DNA of 64,000 bases from Nitrosophilus alvini (GTDB taxonomy: Bacteria > Campylobacterota > Campylobacteria > Campylobacterales > Nitratiruptoraceae). The translations under genes were made by a program, and so were the position numbers. The stretch covers positions 1,366,501-1,430,500 of the forward strand of contig NZ_AP022847.1 in NCBI RefSeq assembly GCF_015100395.1, given 5' to 3'. Shown here piece by piece: positions 18,244 to 27,672 of this stretch. Numbering within the stretch: position 1 is the stretch's first letter; each line of letters begins with the position of its first letter. Below the pieces are notes generated by a model that saw only the letters and a program-made list of their open reading frames with translations, ran no database searches and was not told where the DNA came from.

Positions 18244-19512
18244 TCAGAGGGTCTGCTCTTTTGCAAACTCCTCTTTTTCCAAAACTTTTCCTTTTATTTT
18301 TGCTTCAAGGCTTTGAAGCTCAAAGATGTCTCCAATCTCCAACTGCGAAACATCTACAGGTTTTTTATCTTTTACGACCTGTGCGAATCCTTTTTTTGTT
18401 TTTTTCGTCTCCATTACAGTCTCAAGCCTCTCTTTTAGATGCTCTATCAGAGAACTTTTTTGATGCAAACTATGGTTTGCCGTCTGCAAAATTGATTTTT
18501 TCAATTCGGGAATCTCCAACGATTTTCTATTCAGAAAGAATTTAAAACTTTTTACTGTCTGCTCTTTGAGTTTTCTTATCTCTTCTTGGTAAAATCCCAA
18601 TCGTCTTGAAGGAGAACTCTGCTCGAATGAGTGCAGCAGATGTTTTAAAATCTCCTGTTTGTGCAGGAAAAATTTTTGCAATCCTCTTTTGTATTCAATT
18701 CTTAGATTGTCAAGATACATCATCATCTCAAATCTGTCCGGAAGTATCATCTCCATAGCAGCAGAGGGAGTTGGAGCACGCATATCCGCAACAAAATCGC
18801 TTATCAAAAAATCTATCTCGTGTCCGACGGCAGATACTACGGGAGTTTTTGCCAAAAATATGGCATCAGCCACTACCTCTTCATTAAAAGCCCAAAGATC
18901 CTCAAGACTCCCACCTCCCCTTCCTACAACTATAACATCAACGCCGAGCGAATCGGCAATCTTTATAGAATTGGCAATATCTTCGGCTGCACCGGTTCCC
19001 TGTACCAGAGTATTGATCAGATATACTCTCAATAAAGGCCACCGGCTATTTATGACTCTGAGCATATCCTGCAAAGCCGCACCCGTTTTTGAAGTGACAA
19101 TCGCAACGGATGTTACAAATCTTGGAATCTCTTTTTTGTAAATTTTCTCAAAATACCCTTTTGCTTCGAGTTTTTTCTTCAGTTGTTCATATGCAACAGC
19201 CAAAGCACCAGCTCCGGCGGGTTCTATTTTGAAACAGTTTATCTGGTACTCGCCTCTCGGTTTGTAGAGTGAAAGTTTTCCGCTTATTACAACTTTTTGT
19301 CCCTCTTCGATACGGAATTTATGCTTCGCCACATAGCTTCTGAACATTACACATCTAATAACGGAATTTTCATCTTTGAGGCTGAAATAGAGATGCCCGC
19401 TTGTATGATAGGTGGGGCGGCTTATCTCGCCCTCCACCAACAGATCCGAAAAAGTGGACTCAAGAAGATTTTTTATCTTTTCATTAAGTTCGCTTACAGT
19501 TATTATATTCAG
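18244..19512 (-). CDS. xseA: Exodeoxyribonuclease VII large subunit
   Basis: Large subunit of the single-strand-specific exonuclease VII. The OB-fold (VEGEISRPTYHTSGHLYFSLKD) opens the protein and GRGGGSLEDLWAFN carries the catalytic region. A coiled-coil follows in the C-terminal half. The usual N-terminal motif TVSELNEKIKNLLE lies upstream of the first ATG/GTG/TTG-type start (TTG at 19440). It is reached in frame from a CTG at 19510-19512, which has a GGAGA ribosome-binding site 6-7 nt ahead. I therefore place the start at that CTG, with caution. xseB is not in the window. Confidence 0.88.
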   Translation of the reverse strand: MNIITVSELNEKIKNLLESTFSDLLVEGEISRPTYHTSGHLYFSLKDENSVIRCVMFRSYVAKHKFRIEEGQKVVISGKLSLYKPRGEYQINCFKIEPAGAGALAVAYEQLKKKLEAKGYFEKIYKKEIPRFVTSVAIVTSKTGAALQDMLRVINSRWPLLRVYLINTLVQGTGAAEDIANSIKIADSLGVDVIVVGRGGGSLEDLWAFNEEVVADAIFLAKTPVVSAVGHEIDFLISDFVADMRAPTPSAAMEMILPDRFEMMMYLDNLRIEYKRGLQKFFLHKQEILKHLLHSFEQSSPSRRLGFYQEEIRKLKEQTVKSFKFFLNRKSLEIPELKKSILQTANHSLHQKSSLIEHLKERLETVMETKKTKKGFAQVVKDKKPVDVSQLEIGDIFELQSLEAKIKGKVLEKEEFAKEQTL

Positions 19513-19521
19513 AACTTTCTC

Positions 19522-21336
19522 CTACTCTTTTATCAGCATCAGAGCATCATCAGGATTGACCTGCATTCCCTCTTTTGCATATATCTCTTCCACAACTCCG
19601 TCAACGGGAGCATGTACTTCATTTTCCATTTTCATAGCTTCGACTATAGCAATAGTGTCGCCTTTTTTAACACTGTCACCCACTTTCACGTTCAGTTTCG
19701 TAAGATTGCCGGGCATTGGAGCTGTAACATGGCCTTTTAGAGAAGCTTTCGGCAGTTTACCTTTTTTCGCTTTTTTAGGAGTAGTCTGTTCGTTAGCGGC
19801 ACTCTCTATATCCTCATTGTTTTCTACAAAAACCTCTTTAAGCTCACCGTCAACTCTTATAAAGAAAGGTCTGACATCCTGTGTTTTGTGTCCTACACCT
19901 TCTATTTTTATATCATATGTCTCACCATGTACAGTTACATTAAACTCATCAGAGAGTCTCTCCCCGGCTTCCATCTCCTCAAATGTCAAAAGAGGCTCTG
20001 GTTGAAGATTGCCTTCATTTCTTTCAATCATGTACTGCTTTGCAACCTGTCCGAATATCGCATAACTTATCACATCCGTATCGCTCTTCGCAAAATCTCT
20101 GGATTCTTCCCTAGCTTTTGGCAGTTCAGGAGGTAGCAGATCCGCAGGCCTGCAGGTGATCGGTTCTTCTTCACTAAGAACAAGCTTTTTAAGCTCAGGA
20201 TCGATAGGCGCAGGCGGCTTACCGTATAATCCTTTTATATAGTTTCTGGTCTCGGTCGTAATGGATTTATACCTTTGTCCCAACAGAACATTCAAAGTGG
20301 CCTGAGTACCTACTATCTGACTAGACGGCGTTACCAAAGGAGGGTATCCGAAATCTTTTCTGACTCTTGGAACCTCTTCTAGTACTTCATCCATCTTTTC
20401 AAGAGCACCCTGCTCTTTGAGCTGATTTGCCATATTGCTTATCATACCGCCAGGAATCTGATTTATAAGCACCCTTGTATCTATTCTGTTATATTCGCTT
20501 TCGAATTTTTTATATTTTTTTCTTTTCTCTTTGAGAATTTCTGCTGCCTCTTCCATTTTTTTCAGGTCAAGCCCTGTATCATACTCAGTATCTTTGAGAG
20601 TTGCTACCATAGATTGGGTACAAGGATGACTAGTTCCTTCCGCTAGAGCTGAGTTTGCAAGGTCTATGATATCTACGCCTGCCTCCACTGCTTTTAAGTG
20701 TGTTGCAAATGCAAAACCGGCAGTGGAGTGAGCATGAAGTTGCAGAGGAACCTCTATCTCCTCTTTCAAAGCTTTTATTAGTTCATGCGCCCCGTATGGT
20801 GTCAAAAGGCCGGCCATATCTTTTATACATATGCTGTCTGCGCCCAGTTTCACCATATCTTTTGCCAATTTGACATAATTTTGAACAGTATGAACTGGAC
20901 TTATTGTATAACTTATAGCGCATTGTGCATGTTTTCCCTGCTTTTTTACCTCTTCTACCGAAACTTTCAGGTTTCTGATATCATTCAAAGCATCAAAAAT
21001 TCTATAGATATCAATACCGGCTTCGCTGCTTAGTCTTATAAACTCTCTTACCACATCATCCGCATAGTGGCGGTAACCGACTAAATTTTGCCCTCGCAAA
21101 AGCATCTGTAGCGGAGTTTTTTGAAAAATCGACTTGAATGTTGCCAACCTCTCGAAAGGATCCTCTTTCAGATATCTAAGGCATGTATCGTATGTAGCTC
21201 CTCCCCATACTTCCACACTATGAAAACCTATTTCATCAAAAATTTTAGCTGCGTCTGTCATATCTTCCGTTCTCATTCTAGTGGCAAGCAGAGACTGATG
21301 CCCGTCTCTTAGACTTACTTCGGTTATTTTGACCAT
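19522..21336 (-). CDS. pycB: Pyruvate carboxylase subunit B / oxaloacetate decarboxylase alpha-type
   Basis: 604-residue biotin-dependent carboxyltransferase. The HMGL-like domain with LRDGHQSLLATRMRTEDM and the conserved carboxytransferase domain fills residues 1-450, and a C-terminal biotinyl domain has the lysine motif EAMKMENEV (about 570). In epsilonproteobacteria this protein pairs with a separate biotin carboxylase (PycA) to make oxaloacetate from pyruvate. A sodium-pump oxaloacetate decarboxylase alpha subunit is the alternative, since the two families look alike. No membrane beta or gamma subunits are adjacent, which favours PycB. Confidence 0.88.
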   Translation of the reverse strand: MVKITEVSLRDGHQSLLATRMRTEDMTDAAKIFDEIGFHSVEVWGGATYDTCLRYLKEDPFERLATFKSIFQKTPLQMLLRGQNLVGYRHYADDVVREFIRLSSEAGIDIYRIFDALNDIRNLKVSVEEVKKQGKHAQCAISYTISPVHTVQNYVKLAKDMVKLGADSICIKDMAGLLTPYGAHELIKALKEEIEVPLQLHAHSTAGFAFATHLKAVEAGVDIIDLANSALAEGTSHPCTQSMVATLKDTEYDTGLDLKKMEEAAEILKEKRKKYKKFESEYNRIDTRVLINQIPGGMISNMANQLKEQGALEKMDEVLEEVPRVRKDFGYPPLVTPSSQIVGTQATLNVLLGQRYKSITTETRNYIKGLYGKPPAPIDPELKKLVLSEEEPITCRPADLLPPELPKAREESRDFAKSDTDVISYAIFGQVAKQYMIERNEGNLQPEPLLTFEEMEAGERLSDEFNVTVHGETYDIKIEGVGHKTQDVRPFFIRVDGELKEVFVENNEDIESAANEQTTPKKAKKGKLPKASLKGHVTAPMPGNLTKLNVKVGDSVKKGDTIAIVEAMKMENEVHAPVDGVVEEIYAKEGMQVNPDDALMLIKE

Positions 21337-21447
21337 TACAGACTCCTGAAATTTTTTAAGTTTAATGATTTTATCACATATGCAATTTAAATCCCTTGAA
21401 GAAAAAAAGACTACAATATATATTTAGAGAGAAAATTTCTCTCAAAT

Positions 21448-21480
21448 TTTTACAACCATTTTACAAAAATCGGGTATAAG
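21448..21480 (+). promoter_or_regulatory. Putative response-regulator box plus -10 (site 1)
   Basis: Direct repeat TTTTACA (21448-21454) and TTTTACA (21459-21465), period 11, followed after exactly 9 nt by TATAAG (21475-21480), 56 nt before the downstream start codon. The same architecture occurs at 27673 and 28610. An 11-bp tandem site in place of a -35 is typical of OmpR/PhoB-family activation. A second hexamer, TATAAT at 21495-21500, is an alternative -10. Confidence 0.65.
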
Positions 21481-21520
21481 TATCCTGATACTATTATAAT
21501 TTATTATAAAAGGAGCCAAT

Positions 21521-21862
21521 ATGAAAAAACTGGTTATTGTTTCTCTTCTGATTTGTATGGCAAGTGCTCAGATGGATCTTACACAAAAAGGCAAAATTCT
21601 TTTTGAAAAATATAATTGCAATATCTGCCATAAGCCCAAAGACGACGCTGCAAGCATCGGACCCTCTCTTGAGACCATAGCCATACATTACCTGGGAAAT
21701 GAAAGACAGTTAGTAGAGTTTTTAAAAGGTAACGCCAAACCTATAATTGACCCACAGAGATTTGAAATAATGAAACCGCAGCTTTATAAAACTAAACATA
21801 TGTTCGAGGAAGATTACAGAGCTTTATCATATTTTTTGACAAGCGTACATAAAAACAGATAA
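21521..21862 (+). CDS. Periplasmic monohaem cytochrome c
   Basis: 113 residues with signal peptide MKKLVIVSLLICMASAQ and one CNICH motif at about residue 34 in the class I-like context GKILFEKYNCNICHKPKDD. Candidate axial Met is in FEIMKPQ. It ends with the usual C-terminal helix YRALSYFLTSVHK. A GGAG site precedes the ATG. It is the first gene of the multihaem cytochrome region and carries regulatory site 1, so a soluble periplasmic electron carrier for that system is a reasonable inference. Confidence 0.85.
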   Translation: MKKLVIVSLLICMASAQMDLTQKGKILFEKYNCNICHKPKDDAASIGPSLETIAIHYLGNERQLVEFLKGNAKPIIDPQRFEIMKPQLYKTKHMFEEDYRALSYFLTSVHKNR

Positions 21863-21925
21863 TGTCACAAAAATGTTACTATTCTCAACTCTTCCGTTTT
21901 TTCTGACGTTTTTTGATAATTTTTA

Positions 21926-21964
21926 TTGATTTTTGTCAAAGACTTTTCATATTATTTGTACTAT
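21926..21964 (+). promoter_or_regulatory. Candidate promoter region of dodecahaem gene (FNR-like box, degenerate RR box)
   Basis: TTGATTTTTGTCAA (21926-21939) matches the FNR/CRP-family half-site pattern TTGAT-N4-(A/G)TCAA. Overlapping it, TTTGTCA (21932-21938) and CTTTTCA (21943-21949) have the 11-bp period and are followed after 9 nt by TACTAT (21959-21964), a degenerate version of the site 1 architecture. Which of the two is real cannot be told by eye. Confidence 0.35.
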
Positions 21965-22049
21965 CATTAATTTTGGGCTTGCATAAATATTATTTATGAA
22001 AGCTATTATACATGTCATTAAAAATTCTTATATACTCAAGGAGTGCCAA

Positions 22050-23414
22050 ATGAAATTTTCAACAAAAAAGTTATTACTTTTATGTTTGGCAGTTTCACTG
22101 GTTGTATTTAGCGGCTGTGCTCCTACGGCAACAGAGAAAACCGTAGAGAAAACAAAAACGGAAAAACAGAAACCTGTTAAGTCTCCCGCTAAAGAAACGC
22201 CAAAACCGGAACCTGTTGCCGCACCTCAGCAAGCCACGCCTCAACAAACTGCACCAACGGCGGCTCCATCACCCGTACCGACAGATCAGCAAAAAAGCGG
22301 TGAACCCTTTTTCGAACCTAACCTGCTATCTGAAAAAGAGGTAGTCCATCCGCCGTTTGAATGGGGTGACTGTACGGTTTGTCATAAAGATAAAAATCCC
22401 GAAAAGAGCAAAAAATATGATCTGATTATGGATACTCCCGATCTATGTTATCAGTGTCATGATAAAAATCTCAAAGAGGGTAAAAAGTTTATCCACGGAC
22501 CTGTAGCAGCAGGTGCATGCACGGCCTGTCATAATCCGCACAAATCAAAAAATAAAAGGCTTTTAGTTGCATCAAATATAAATGAACTCTGTACATCATG
22601 CCACGTGGCCAAAGGAGAGTTTTTACATAAAACACAAAATATTCACCCTCCTGTTCAGGATCAGTGTATAAATTGTCACGATCCACATACGGAGGATTAC
22701 AAATTCCAGCTCAAAGCCGACGGAAAAAAAGATCTCTGCCTTATGTGTCATGCTGACAAAAAAGAGTGGATTACAAAATCCATCAATAAACACGGTGCTA
22801 TAAACAGACCAAGAGGCTGTCAGGAGTGCCATGATCCGCATGGTACGGGACAACCAAAAATGATAAAAGCAGCTACCGTAAAAGATCTGTGTCTGCAATG
22901 TCACAATCAGCCTCTCAAAAGAGATGAAGACGGTGTTAAATTAATAAACATGGCAAAACATCTTGAAGAAAATCCTGACTGGCACGGGCCGATACAGTGG
23001 GGAGACTGTGCTATGTGTCACAACCCGCACGGAAGTAACAACTTCAGAATGCTAAAAAAACCGTTCCCACCAACATTTTATGCAAGTTTCGATGAAAAGA
23101 ACTATATCTGTTTTGAGTGTCATGAATCCAAAAAGATCACAGAGCCTAAAACAACAGAATATACAAATTTCAGAAACGGAGATGTCAATCTTCACTTTGT
23201 TCATGTTGATAAGAAAAAGGGACGAACTTGCCGAGCATGTCACGATTTCCACGGAACAAAAGACTATCCTCACCATTTAAGGAAAAAGACAAAATTCGGA
23301 AAGATAAACTTCCCGATCAGATATATCGAAACACCTACAGGAGGTTCATGTGCTCCTGCATGCCATGCAAGAAGATACTATGACAGGGAAAAACCCATTG
23401 TCAATACAAAATAA
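22050..23414 (+). CDS. Dodecahaem c-type cytochrome lipoprotein
   Basis: 454 residues starting at the ATG at 22050, which has a CAAGGAG site; the upstream ATG at 21996 lacks one. The signal sequence ends in a lipobox FSGC, and +2 is not Asp, which favours the outer membrane. A Pro/Lys/Gln/Ala-rich linker (about 20-85) leads to a haem domain with 11 CXXCH motifs and a final CAPACH (CX3CH). Many are followed by NPH or DPH, the paired-CXXCH pattern. The C-terminal 200 residues are closely matched by the protein at 44980-46524, including RYIETxTGGSCxPACH. Probable electron carrier between periplasm and outer membrane; the exact partner is inferred. Confidence 0.88.
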   Translation: MKFSTKKLLLLCLAVSLVVFSGCAPTATEKTVEKTKTEKQKPVKSPAKETPKPEPVAAPQQATPQQTAPTAAPSPVPTDQQKSGEPFFEPNLLSEKEVVHPPFEWGDCTVCHKDKNPEKSKKYDLIMDTPDLCYQCHDKNLKEGKKFIHGPVAAGACTACHNPHKSKNKRLLVASNINELCTSCHVAKGEFLHKTQNIHPPVQDQCINCHDPHTEDYKFQLKADGKKDLCLMCHADKKEWITKSINKHGAINRPRGCQECHDPHGTGQPKMIKAATVKDLCLQCHNQPLKRDEDGVKLINMAKHLEENPDWHGPIQWGDCAMCHNPHGSNNFRMLKKPFPPTFYASFDEKNYICFECHESKKITEPKTTEYTNFRNGDVNLHFVHVDKKKGRTCRACHDFHGTKDYPHHLRKKTKFGKINFPIRYIETPTGGSCAPACHARRYYDREKPIVNTK

Positions 23415-23423
23415 GGGACAAAA

Positions 23424-24494
23424 ATGAGGAGAAACAAAGCTTTTGCTCTTCTCCTCTTTGTTTTTATTTTTTTATGGCAGGGAAGAGCAGACAATGGAAA
23501 TCTCGTTATACTATTTCCGAAAAACAGCTCTATTTACGATGATGCTTTTGCATCTATCGTAATCAAAACTGATCCTAAAACAGTAAAAAAAATTGAAATC
23601 TATACCGATTTAAACAAAACCTATACTATTGCCACTAAGCCGGAAAAAAACATTTACTGCAAAAGCATCAGGCTAAAATTAGGTAAAAATAGAATTTTCG
23701 TAACAGCATATGATCAAAAAAGAGGAAGTTATGAAAAAAAAATCGACCTCTTTTATCGGTCAGAAGTACATGAGGGTGCTGACGAAGCACCGTATAAATA
23801 TGAAAAATTCTTTTTCCACACAGATAAAAATGAAAAAACCTGCTCAACCTGTCATAACATGGAACCTGACAAACAGATGGCACAAAAAAAGAAGATAAAG
23901 GCAAAAGGTTCGGCAACAACAGATATAGAAGTGCTTGAAAACCCTCAGGACTCAAACTGTTATACTTGTCACAATCCTTTAACTTCCAGAAAAAACGGTC
24001 ATGCCCCATCGGTTAACTTTATGTGCGGCGTATGCCATACAGGCAAAGCAGCTGAAAACAATCTAGATGAGGAAGGAAAAAGTAAATATCTGCAACCAGA
24101 TCCCATAATGGAACGCTGTTTTGTGTGTCATGAAAGAATAGAGAAGATTATGAAACACAATAGATCCGATCACGGTCCTACAAAACTGGGACGCTGTAAC
24201 AAGTGTCATAATCCACACTCTTCTGAAAATATTTTTTTTCTTAGAAAACCCATATGGGAACTGTGTACAACATGTCATGCAGAAAAAGCCACGGGAAAGC
24301 ACGTTATTTCCAGTTTTGTTTATATAAGAAACAAAGGTGGACATCCTACACGCGGCAGACCTGATCCTTCACGTCCCGGACGAGAACTAGTCTGCTCCTC
24401 ATGTCATAATCCTCACGGTTCCATGGGACCGTTTCTACTACGTACAAAAGGACCCGTTCCGTTCAGTGTCTGCAGAAGATGCCACAAAAAATAG
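23424..24494 (+). CDS. Octahaem c-type cytochrome with N-terminal Ig-like domain
   Basis: 356 residues. The signal peptide (MRRNKAFALLLFVFIFLWQGRA) is followed by an all-beta region of about 85 residues that looks like an immunoglobulin-like fold (VILFPKNSSIYDDAFASIVI..., KKIEIYTDL, GKNRIFVTAYD). Eight CXXCH motifs then run from CSTCH (about 139) to CRRCH three residues from the end. It lies 9 nt after the dodecahaem gene, so they form an operon. Two related proteins are at 42866-43879 and 43873-44970. Its place in an electron chain is inferred. Confidence 0.87.
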   Translation: MRRNKAFALLLFVFIFLWQGRADNGNLVILFPKNSSIYDDAFASIVIKTDPKTVKKIEIYTDLNKTYTIATKPEKNIYCKSIRLKLGKNRIFVTAYDQKRGSYEKKIDLFYRSEVHEGADEAPYKYEKFFFHTDKNEKTCSTCHNMEPDKQMAQKKKIKAKGSATTDIEVLENPQDSNCYTCHNPLTSRKNGHAPSVNFMCGVCHTGKAAENNLDEEGKSKYLQPDPIMERCFVCHERIEKIMKHNRSDHGPTKLGRCNKCHNPHSSENIFFLRKPIWELCTTCHAEKATGKHVISSFVYIRNKGGHPTRGRPDPSRPGRELVCSSCHNPHGSMGPFLLRTKGPVPFSVCRRCHKK

Positions 24495-24527
24495 CATAAG
24501 CCGGCTCTTTGTCAACACGGCTTATGC
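24494..24527 (+). terminator. Stem-loop after octahaem gene
   Basis: A perfect 10-bp stem pairs GCATAAGCCG (24494-24503) with CGGCTTATGC (24518-24527) around a 14-nt loop directly at the stop codon. The T-run is poor, so this may be a weak terminator or an mRNA 3' stabilising element. Confidence 0.5.
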
Positions 24528-24710
24528 CAATCTCTACTATAAAATATTTTTATGAATTATGTTTTCTTGTTAAAAACTCTTTTTGTATCAATGAGTAAAA
24601 ATGTTACTTTACTGCTAAACTGTTTTTATTGATTGTAAAAAAATCTTTTCATTTAATACAATTTTTTTTATTTATTGTATAATAATATGTTTTAATACCA
24701 ATAAAGTAGA

Positions 24711-25832
24711 ATGATTTATACTATGAAAAAAATCTTTGTTGCGATCACACTCATTATTTCGGCCGCTATTCTCGTTCTTATATTCAATCTTAACGAAAAA
24801 AGAGAAATAAATAAAAAAAATATGGCCTATGACAATATAAATAAATTCCTTTCCCGCACTCTTGATTCCGAAAAAGCACAATCATTATCTCTCGCATTGG
24901 CACTAAGTAAAAACAGAGCTATTGCAGATGCTATACTTGAAAACAATACAAAAAAATGTTTTACCATCCTTCACGATACAACCGAATCTTTTATAAAACA
25001 TCTAAACAGAAAATATATATACACACAGATTTTCGGGAAAGGGCTTCTTATATTTGCACGCAGCTGGGATGCAAGCGCTTCAGGAATACCGCTAGAGGCA
25101 AGAAGAGAAGATTTGATTGAAATAATAAAAACCAGAAGACCTAAAGCGGTCATAGAGACTACAGTTCCTACCGGTATAAAAGCTTCTGCACCGATAATTT
25201 ATAACGGACATATAATTGGAATTTTGGAAGTCACTACACTTCTTGATAGAGTAGTTGCAAGATTACGGGAATATAGTATAGAGACTATACCGATCATAAG
25301 AACAGAACTTATCTCTAAAGGTGATATTATAGAAAACAATCCTTCCGTACATAATTTCAAAATAGCCAATAAAAACTACAATAAACATATTTCACAAATA
25401 CTAGGATCACTGAGCAAAGATGATTTCAACAAACTTATCCATACCGACTATCTAAAAAAAGAGGGGATGTTTTTTGCGGCCTATCCGATAGAGAACGATT
25501 ACGGAAAAAATCTTGGATATTTTATTACTGTGGTATCAAATGAAAATTTCGAAAATTTTGCAGGAAAACAGAAAACTCTGTTAAAAAGTATCTTTACTAT
25601 GGAAAGTACCAAAGAGGACATTTATCACTATGTAAATTCAAAAAGTGAAAATATTTTTGAGACAATGAGCCCGGAATATATTCTGCATTTCAAAAACAGA
25701 GTAGATGAAAAAGATCGATTATATTTCAATAAAGCTGCAAGAGAAAAACTACAAAAACTCTCTAAAGAGGAATTGATAGACTTGATACTTCACAACTACC
25801 ATAAAACAAAAAAGGAAGGAAAAATAAAGTGA
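24711..25832 (+). CDS. Membrane-anchored periplasmic Cache-type sensor protein
   Basis: 373 residues with one N-terminal transmembrane segment (about 5-24) and a long periplasmic region. The segment FGKGLLIFARSWDASASGIPLEARREDLIEIIKTRRPKAV and the IYNGHIIGILEVTTLLD that follows look like a double-Cache ligand-binding domain of the type usually fused to chemoreceptors or kinases. No kinase, MCP or cyclase domain follows; the C-terminus is a short helical segment. It overlaps the response-regulator gene by 4 nt, so it is probably the free sensing component of that system. An alternative start is the ATG at 24723. Confidence 0.7.
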   Translation: MIYTMKKIFVAITLIISAAILVLIFNLNEKREINKKNMAYDNINKFLSRTLDSEKAQSLSLALALSKNRAIADAILENNTKKCFTILHDTTESFIKHLNRKYIYTQIFGKGLLIFARSWDASASGIPLEARREDLIEIIKTRRPKAVIETTVPTGIKASAPIIYNGHIIGILEVTTLLDRVVARLREYSIETIPIIRTELISKGDIIENNPSVHNFKIANKNYNKHISQILGSLSKDDFNKLIHTDYLKKEGMFFAAYPIENDYGKNLGYFITVVSNENFENFAGKQKTLLKSIFTMESTKEDIYHYVNSKSENIFETMSPEYILHFKNRVDEKDRLYFNKAAREKLQKLSKEELIDLILHNYHKTKKEGKIK

Positions 25833-26485
25833 AAATACTTCTTTTAGAGGACGAGTATACGCTCAGAAAATCGATAAAAGAGCTCCTTGAAGAGAGCGGA
25901 TATGTTGTAGAAGAGTATTCGGAAGGTAAAGCTGCACTGGAAGCTATTTTCAATTCAAAATTCGATCTTTTACTTCTGGATGTAAATGTTCCGGGTATCA
26001 ATGGATTTGAGCTTTTGGAGAGTTTGAGAAAAAACGGCATCGACACACCTACAATTTTCATAACTTCACTAACAGAAATCGACAGTCTGGAAAAGGGGTA
26101 TGATCTTGGATGCTGCGACTATATCAAAAAACCTTTCGATATGAAAGAATTGAAACTCAGAGTTGCTTCAGCACTTAGACTTGCATCTTTACGATCTAAC
26201 AAAGACACAATAAAACTTCCCGGAGGATACGAATATCATACAAAATGTTTTACTCTTACAAGAAACAATGAAGAGATAGGACTCTCCAAGACAGAAAAGA
26301 TGATACTCGATCTTTTTATAAAACATAAAAATCAGGTAGTCACTCCGGAAATGATAACAGAATATGTATGGGATGATTATGTGGATCCCGCGAATGTAAG
26401 AGTTCAGATAAACAACCTGAGAAAAAAACTAGATAAAGATTTGATTAAAAATATCAGAGGTGTAGGATACAAACTTGAAGCTTAA
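25829..26485 (+). CDS. OmpR/PhoB-family response regulator
   Basis: 218 residues, GTG start overlapping the sensor gene (GTGA). The receiver domain has acidic LLEDE at the start, phospho-acceptor Asp51 in FDLLLLDVNVPG, Thr/Ser in FITSL and Lys in YIKKPFD. A winged-helix Trans_reg_C domain follows with LTRNNEEIGLSKTEKMILDLF and VRVQINNLRKKL. Proteins of this class bind tandem half-sites with about 11-bp spacing. Three such sites precede cytochrome genes on either side of it (21448, 27673, 28610), so it is the prime candidate regulator of the cluster. Confidence 0.93.
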   Translation: MKILLLEDEYTLRKSIKELLEESGYVVEEYSEGKAALEAIFNSKFDLLLLDVNVPGINGFELLESLRKNGIDTPTIFITSLTEIDSLEKGYDLGCCDYIKKPFDMKELKLRVASALRLASLRSNKDTIKLPGGYEYHTKCFTLTRNNEEIGLSKTEKMILDLFIKHKNQVVTPEMITEYVWDDYVDPANVRVQINNLRKKLDKDLIKNIRGVGYKLEA

Positions 26486-27647
26486 GATAGACGAATCAAA
26501 ATTTTCACTGAGATATTCCATTTTATATACTCTCACTGTCCTCGCTATTCTACTTGTACCCTTTGCAATATACGACAACTACACCTATAACCTTGAAGAG
26601 GTTAAAACAGAAATGGCGCTAAAGAAGAAATCCATTCAGATAATAAATGAAATGGAAAAATTTGACAGTAGATTCCAAAGCACTTTTACATTTCCCAGAT
26701 TTAAATCCTATCAGGCAGGCCTGTATGATCAGAACGGCAATCCTATATTTACACTTATCAAAAAACCCATCTCTACACTTAATCTGAAACCAGGTTATCA
26801 TAAACTCGGTAATTACAGATATTTTGTTACAGAATTCAGAGACGGTAGTTATTTTGGAGCAAAATATCTTGTAGTAGGCACAGAATTTAATATATACACT
26901 ATTTTATATAATATAATGATAGTCTTTTTATCTATTTTGGCCATTACTTTCATTTTTTCATTTATTATCCTAAAAAATTTCTCCAAACCTTTCAAAGAGA
27001 TAAACAAAGCCCTGGATGATTTTATAAAAGACTCCATGCATGAGATAAATACTCCTCTGTCTATCATCAATATAAATATAGATATGTTCACGGAAAAATT
27101 CGGAAAAAACAAGTATCTCTCCCGTATAAAATCTGCCGCCAAAATACTCTCTTCTCTCTATGATGATATGAACTATCTTATAAAAGAGCGCACAATAAAC
27201 AGAGCCGAAAAGAAAAGGATAAATTTCAGTGAGTTTTTGAAAAGATCGGTCGATTATTTCAGAGATATAGCAGAGCTTAAAGATATCTCTTTACATACAG
27301 ATATACAAAAAGACATCTATATAAATTTTGTTCCCGCAAAACTTCAGAAAATAATAGACAACAATCTCTCAAACGCCATCAAATACTCAAATGAGGGTGG
27401 AAAAGTGATTGTGTCTTTAAAAAAAGAGAACAATAAAATAATACTAGGTTTCAAAGATTACGGGATAGGTATAAAAGATCCGGCAAAAATCTTCTCCAGA
27501 TACTACAGAGAAGATAATACTAAAGGAGGATTCGGAATAGGTCTAAATATAGTCGGCAAAATTGCAAATGAAGAAAAAATAAAAGTAAATATTGTCTCAA
27601 GCCTCGGAAAAGGGAGCTATTTCGAATATATTTTTCCTGCCAGCTAA
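26475..27647 (+). CDS. Sensor histidine kinase
   Basis: 390 residues, TTG start at 26475 inside the end of the response-regulator gene. Two transmembrane segments (about 14-33 and 140-166) flank a periplasmic region of about 105 residues that looks small and not clearly Cache-like. The H-box SMHEINTPLSI has phospho-acceptor His189. The N-box DNNLSNAIKYSNEGG, the G1 box DYGIGI and GGFGIGLNIV complete the HATPase domain. With the two preceding genes it forms a sensor-regulator-kinase operon positioned upstream of the OmcE-like cytochromes. Confidence 0.92.
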   Translation: MKLKIDESKFSLRYSILYTLTVLAILLVPFAIYDNYTYNLEEVKTEMALKKKSIQIINEMEKFDSRFQSTFTFPRFKSYQAGLYDQNGNPIFTLIKKPISTLNLKPGYHKLGNYRYFVTEFRDGSYFGAKYLVVGTEFNIYTILYNIMIVFLSILAITFIFSFIILKNFSKPFKEINKALDDFIKDSMHEINTPLSIININIDMFTEKFGKNKYLSRIKSAAKILSSLYDDMNYLIKERTINRAEKKRINFSEFLKRSVDYFRDIAELKDISLHTDIQKDIYINFVPAKLQKIIDNNLSNAIKYSNEGGKVIVSLKKENNKIILGFKDYGIGIKDPAKIFSRYYREDNTKGGFGIGLNIVGKIANEEKIKVNIVSSLGKGSYFEYIFPAS

Positions 27648-27672
27648 CCACTTATAATATAAATTTTAATAA

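Noticed and set aside
21863-21882. TGTCAC and TGTTAC 11 bp apart as another copy of the TTTTACA site
   Set aside because: They have reversed composition and no -10 at the fixed spacing, and lie directly after a stop codon. The match was too weak.
24702-24722. Degenerate TTTTACA box upstream of the Cache sensor operon
   Set aside because: A TATAAT is present at 24678-24683, but no pair of half-sites is found at the required distance, so autoregulation could not be supported.
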